Shown: positions 5,908-7,432 of the stretch, piece by piece
Numbering within the stretch: position 1 is the first letter of the stretch
Layout: each line of letters begins with the position of its first letter
From: Chromatiales bacterium
Lineage (GTDB): Bacteria > Pseudomonadota > Gammaproteobacteria > UBA6429 > Thiohalophilaceae
Direction of reading: 5' to 3'
DNA length: 7,432 nt
Assembly (NCBI GenBank): GCA_027070385.1
Contig: JALXDW010000127.1
Coordinates: 1-7,432, forward strand
Position numbers and translations under genes: made by a program
Notes under the pieces: model-generated
What the model was told of the DNA's origin: nothing
The model's database searches: none
The model's input: the letters and a program-made list of their open reading frames with translations, nothing else

Positions 5908-7432
5908 ATGGCTGACAAAAAAAAATCATGTTTTCACTGCGGCCTGGATTGTCCTGCAACACAGAAGTATACAGTTAAAATTCACGCTGAAGAACGTGAT
6001 ATGTGTTGCCCTGGTTGTGCTGCCGTTGCACAGGCCATTGTCGATAACGGTCTGGATGACTATTATAAATATCGAACCGAGCAGTCTGTCACCGCCGAGA
6101 ATCTGGTTCCTGAAGAACTGCAACAACTTGAATTGTATAATAATGACAATCTGCAAAAGCAGTTTGTACAATCTTCCTTAGCACATCCCGAAATAAAGAC
6201 GGCATCATTGATACTTGAAGGTATTGTTTGCGCAGCCTGTGTCTGGCTGAACGAACAGCATGTGGGTCAGTTACAAGGTGTTAAATCTTTTTCAATTAAC
6301 TATTCAACGCAACGTGCGCGAGTGAGCTGGGATGACTCGCAAATAAAACTCAGCGATATATTAAAAGCGATAACCGATATAGGCTATCGTGCCCATCCTT
6401 TCGATGCAGGTCGACAGGAAGCGATACAGAAAAAAGAACGCCAACGTGCTCTGATCCGTCTTGCGGTTGCCGGCCTGGGTGCCATGCAAGTCATGATGCT
6501 GGCGATTGCTTTATATGCCGGCGACTATAGCGGCATTAATGAAGACATGAAATTGTTCTTCCGCTGGGTAAGTGCATTAATTGCTACACCGGTTGTGTTT
6601 TATTCTGCACAAACTTTTTTCAAGGGTGCCTGGTCGGATCTTAAACGTAAACAATTAGGCATGGATGTCCCCGTTGCGCTAGCTATTAGCGGTGCTTACA
6701 TAGCAAGTTGCTGGGCAACATTCACGAATACCGGCCAGGTGTATTTTGACTCGGTCACCATGTTTACTTTCTTTTTACTGGTGGGGCGTTTTCTTGAACT
6801 GCGAGCCCGGCAGCGTTCCGGTGAAGTGGCCGATGCGTTAATCAAATTATTACCGGTGATGGCTTCACTGCTGGTAGACGGTAAAGTGGAACAGGTGCTG
6901 GTGAATGAACTTAAAGCCGGTGACAAGCTTAGAGTAAAGCCGGGTGAAATTATACCGGCCGATGCAGTCATTGTAGAAGGGCAGAGTAGTATTGATGAAT
7001 CGCTGGTAACCGGTGAGTCATACCCTTTGCGAAGAATGGTAAAAGATAAAGTGATCGGCGGTACGCTAAACATTGAATCGCCTATTGTTATTGAAGTCAC
7101 CCATACCGGGGACGATACCGTATTAGCGGGTATTCAACGGCTGCTTGACCGTGCACAAACAGAAAAACCGCGTATCGCATTAATGGCCGATAAGGTGGCG
7201 AGTATTTTTGTTGGGGTGATTTTACTGCTGGCATTGGTGGTGGGTCTTGTCTGGTGGCAAATAGACAGTAGTCGGGCCTTCTGGATAGTGTTGTCTATGT
7301 TGGTCGTCACTTGCCCTTGTGCATTGTCACTGGCAACCCCCGCTGCCATGACGGCCGCAACCGGTGCCCTGACACGTTTAGGGGTATTGATAACACGCGC
7401 TCATGCACTTGAAACAATTGCAAAAGTTGATA
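5908..7432 (+). CDS. ccoI: Cu+-exporting P1B-type ATPase for cbb3 assembly (CcoI/FixI), 3' end cut by window
   Basis: Inner-membrane P-type ATPase that exports Cu(I) toward the periplasm for CuB insertion into CcoN. The 508 visible residues show the CcoI-type N-terminal metal-binding domain with C8xxC11xxxC15 and MCCPGCAAVAQAIV (C33, C34, C37). An HMA domain carrying GIVCAACVWLNE (C108, C111) follows. Predicted spans lie near 183-203, 219-238, 255-272, 278-297, 430-450 and 457-482. The actuator motif is VTGES (367-371), and the transmembrane Cu site is C469-P-C471. The window stops at the residues just before the expected DKTGT phosphorylation motif, so the catalytic aspartate and the nucleotide-binding domain are not seen. 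The start at 5908 is the first ATG and matches the family N-terminus; no Shine-Dalgarno is evident. Codons 4-6 form a nine-A run. No frameshift or missing motif in the visible part. Confidence 0.96.
   Translation, partial: MADKKKSCFHCGLDCPATQKYTVKIHAEERDMCCPGCAAVAQAIVDNGLDDYYKYRTEQSVTAENLVPEELQQLELYNNDNLQKQFVQSSLAHPEIKTASLILEGIVCAACVWLNEQHVGQLQGVKSFSINYSTQRARVSWDDSQIKLSDILKAITDIGYRAHPFDAGRQEAIQKKERQRALIRLAVAGLGAMQVMMLAIALYAGDYSGINEDMKLFFRWVSALIATPVVFYSAQTFFKGAWSDLKRKQLGMDVPVALAISGAYIASCWATFTNTGQVYFDSVTMFTFFLLVGRFLELRARQRSGEVADALIKLLPVMASLLVDGKVEQVLVNELKAGDKLRVKPGEIIPADAVIVEGQSSIDESLVTGESYPLRRMVKDKVIGGTLNIESPIVIEVTHTGDDTVLAGIQRLLDRAQTEKPRIALMADKVASIFVGVILLLALVVGLVWWQIDSSRAFWIVLSMLVVTCPCALSLATPAAMTAATGALTRLGVLITRAHALETIAKVD

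Noticed and set aside
6696..7100. 134-residue open frame on the - strand inside ccoI
   Set aside because: It lies wholly inside a clearly conserved P-type ATPase frame, is rich in Ser/Thr as expected of an antisense shadow, and has no family resemblance.

Overview
The window is a co-directional (+ strand) cbb3-type (C-family haem-copper) cytochrome c oxidase locus. It holds the four structural genes ccoN-ccoO-ccoQ-ccoP, followed by the assembly genes ccoG-ccoH-ccoI. The last gene runs off the right edge. The organism looks like a gammaproteobacterium of moderate to low G+C. That is inferred from the ccoNOQP-GHI order, the presence of CcoQ, and the protein style; no marker in the window fixes the genus. 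cbb3 oxidases are high-affinity terminal oxidases used at low oxygen, so the host respires at least under microaerobic conditions.

Layout: 1-94 leader with a good ribosome binding site; 95-1552 ccoN (catalytic subunit, all seven key His/Tyr residues present); 1573-2322 ccoO (membrane-anchored mono-haem cytochrome c); 2363-2539 ccoQ (58-residue single-span subunit, easily missed); 2553-3485 ccoP (di-haem cytochrome c); 3486-3579 spacer with a clear inverted repeat; 3580-5037 ccoG (polyferredoxin-like membrane protein, cupric reductase family); 5054-5878 a FixH/CcoH-domain protein with an unusual multi-span N-terminus; 5908-7432 ccoI (Cu+-exporting P1B ATPase, 3' truncated). Coding density is high, and there is no stretch above 300 bases without a gene.

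How they work together: electrons from periplasmic cytochrome c or the bc1 complex pass through the CcoP and CcoO haems to the CcoN haem b and haem b3-CuB site, where O2 is reduced. CcoG is thought to reduce Cu(II) to Cu(I), CcoI to export Cu(I) for CuB insertion, and CcoH to stabilise the assembling complex.

I see no wholly new system. The points most worth a second look are the CcoH architecture (three extra predicted membrane spans fused to a FixH domain), the hairpin separating structural from assembly genes together with the absence of a Shine-Dalgarno before ccoG, and a Pro-to-Phe change in a normally CP-type cysteine motif of CcoG.
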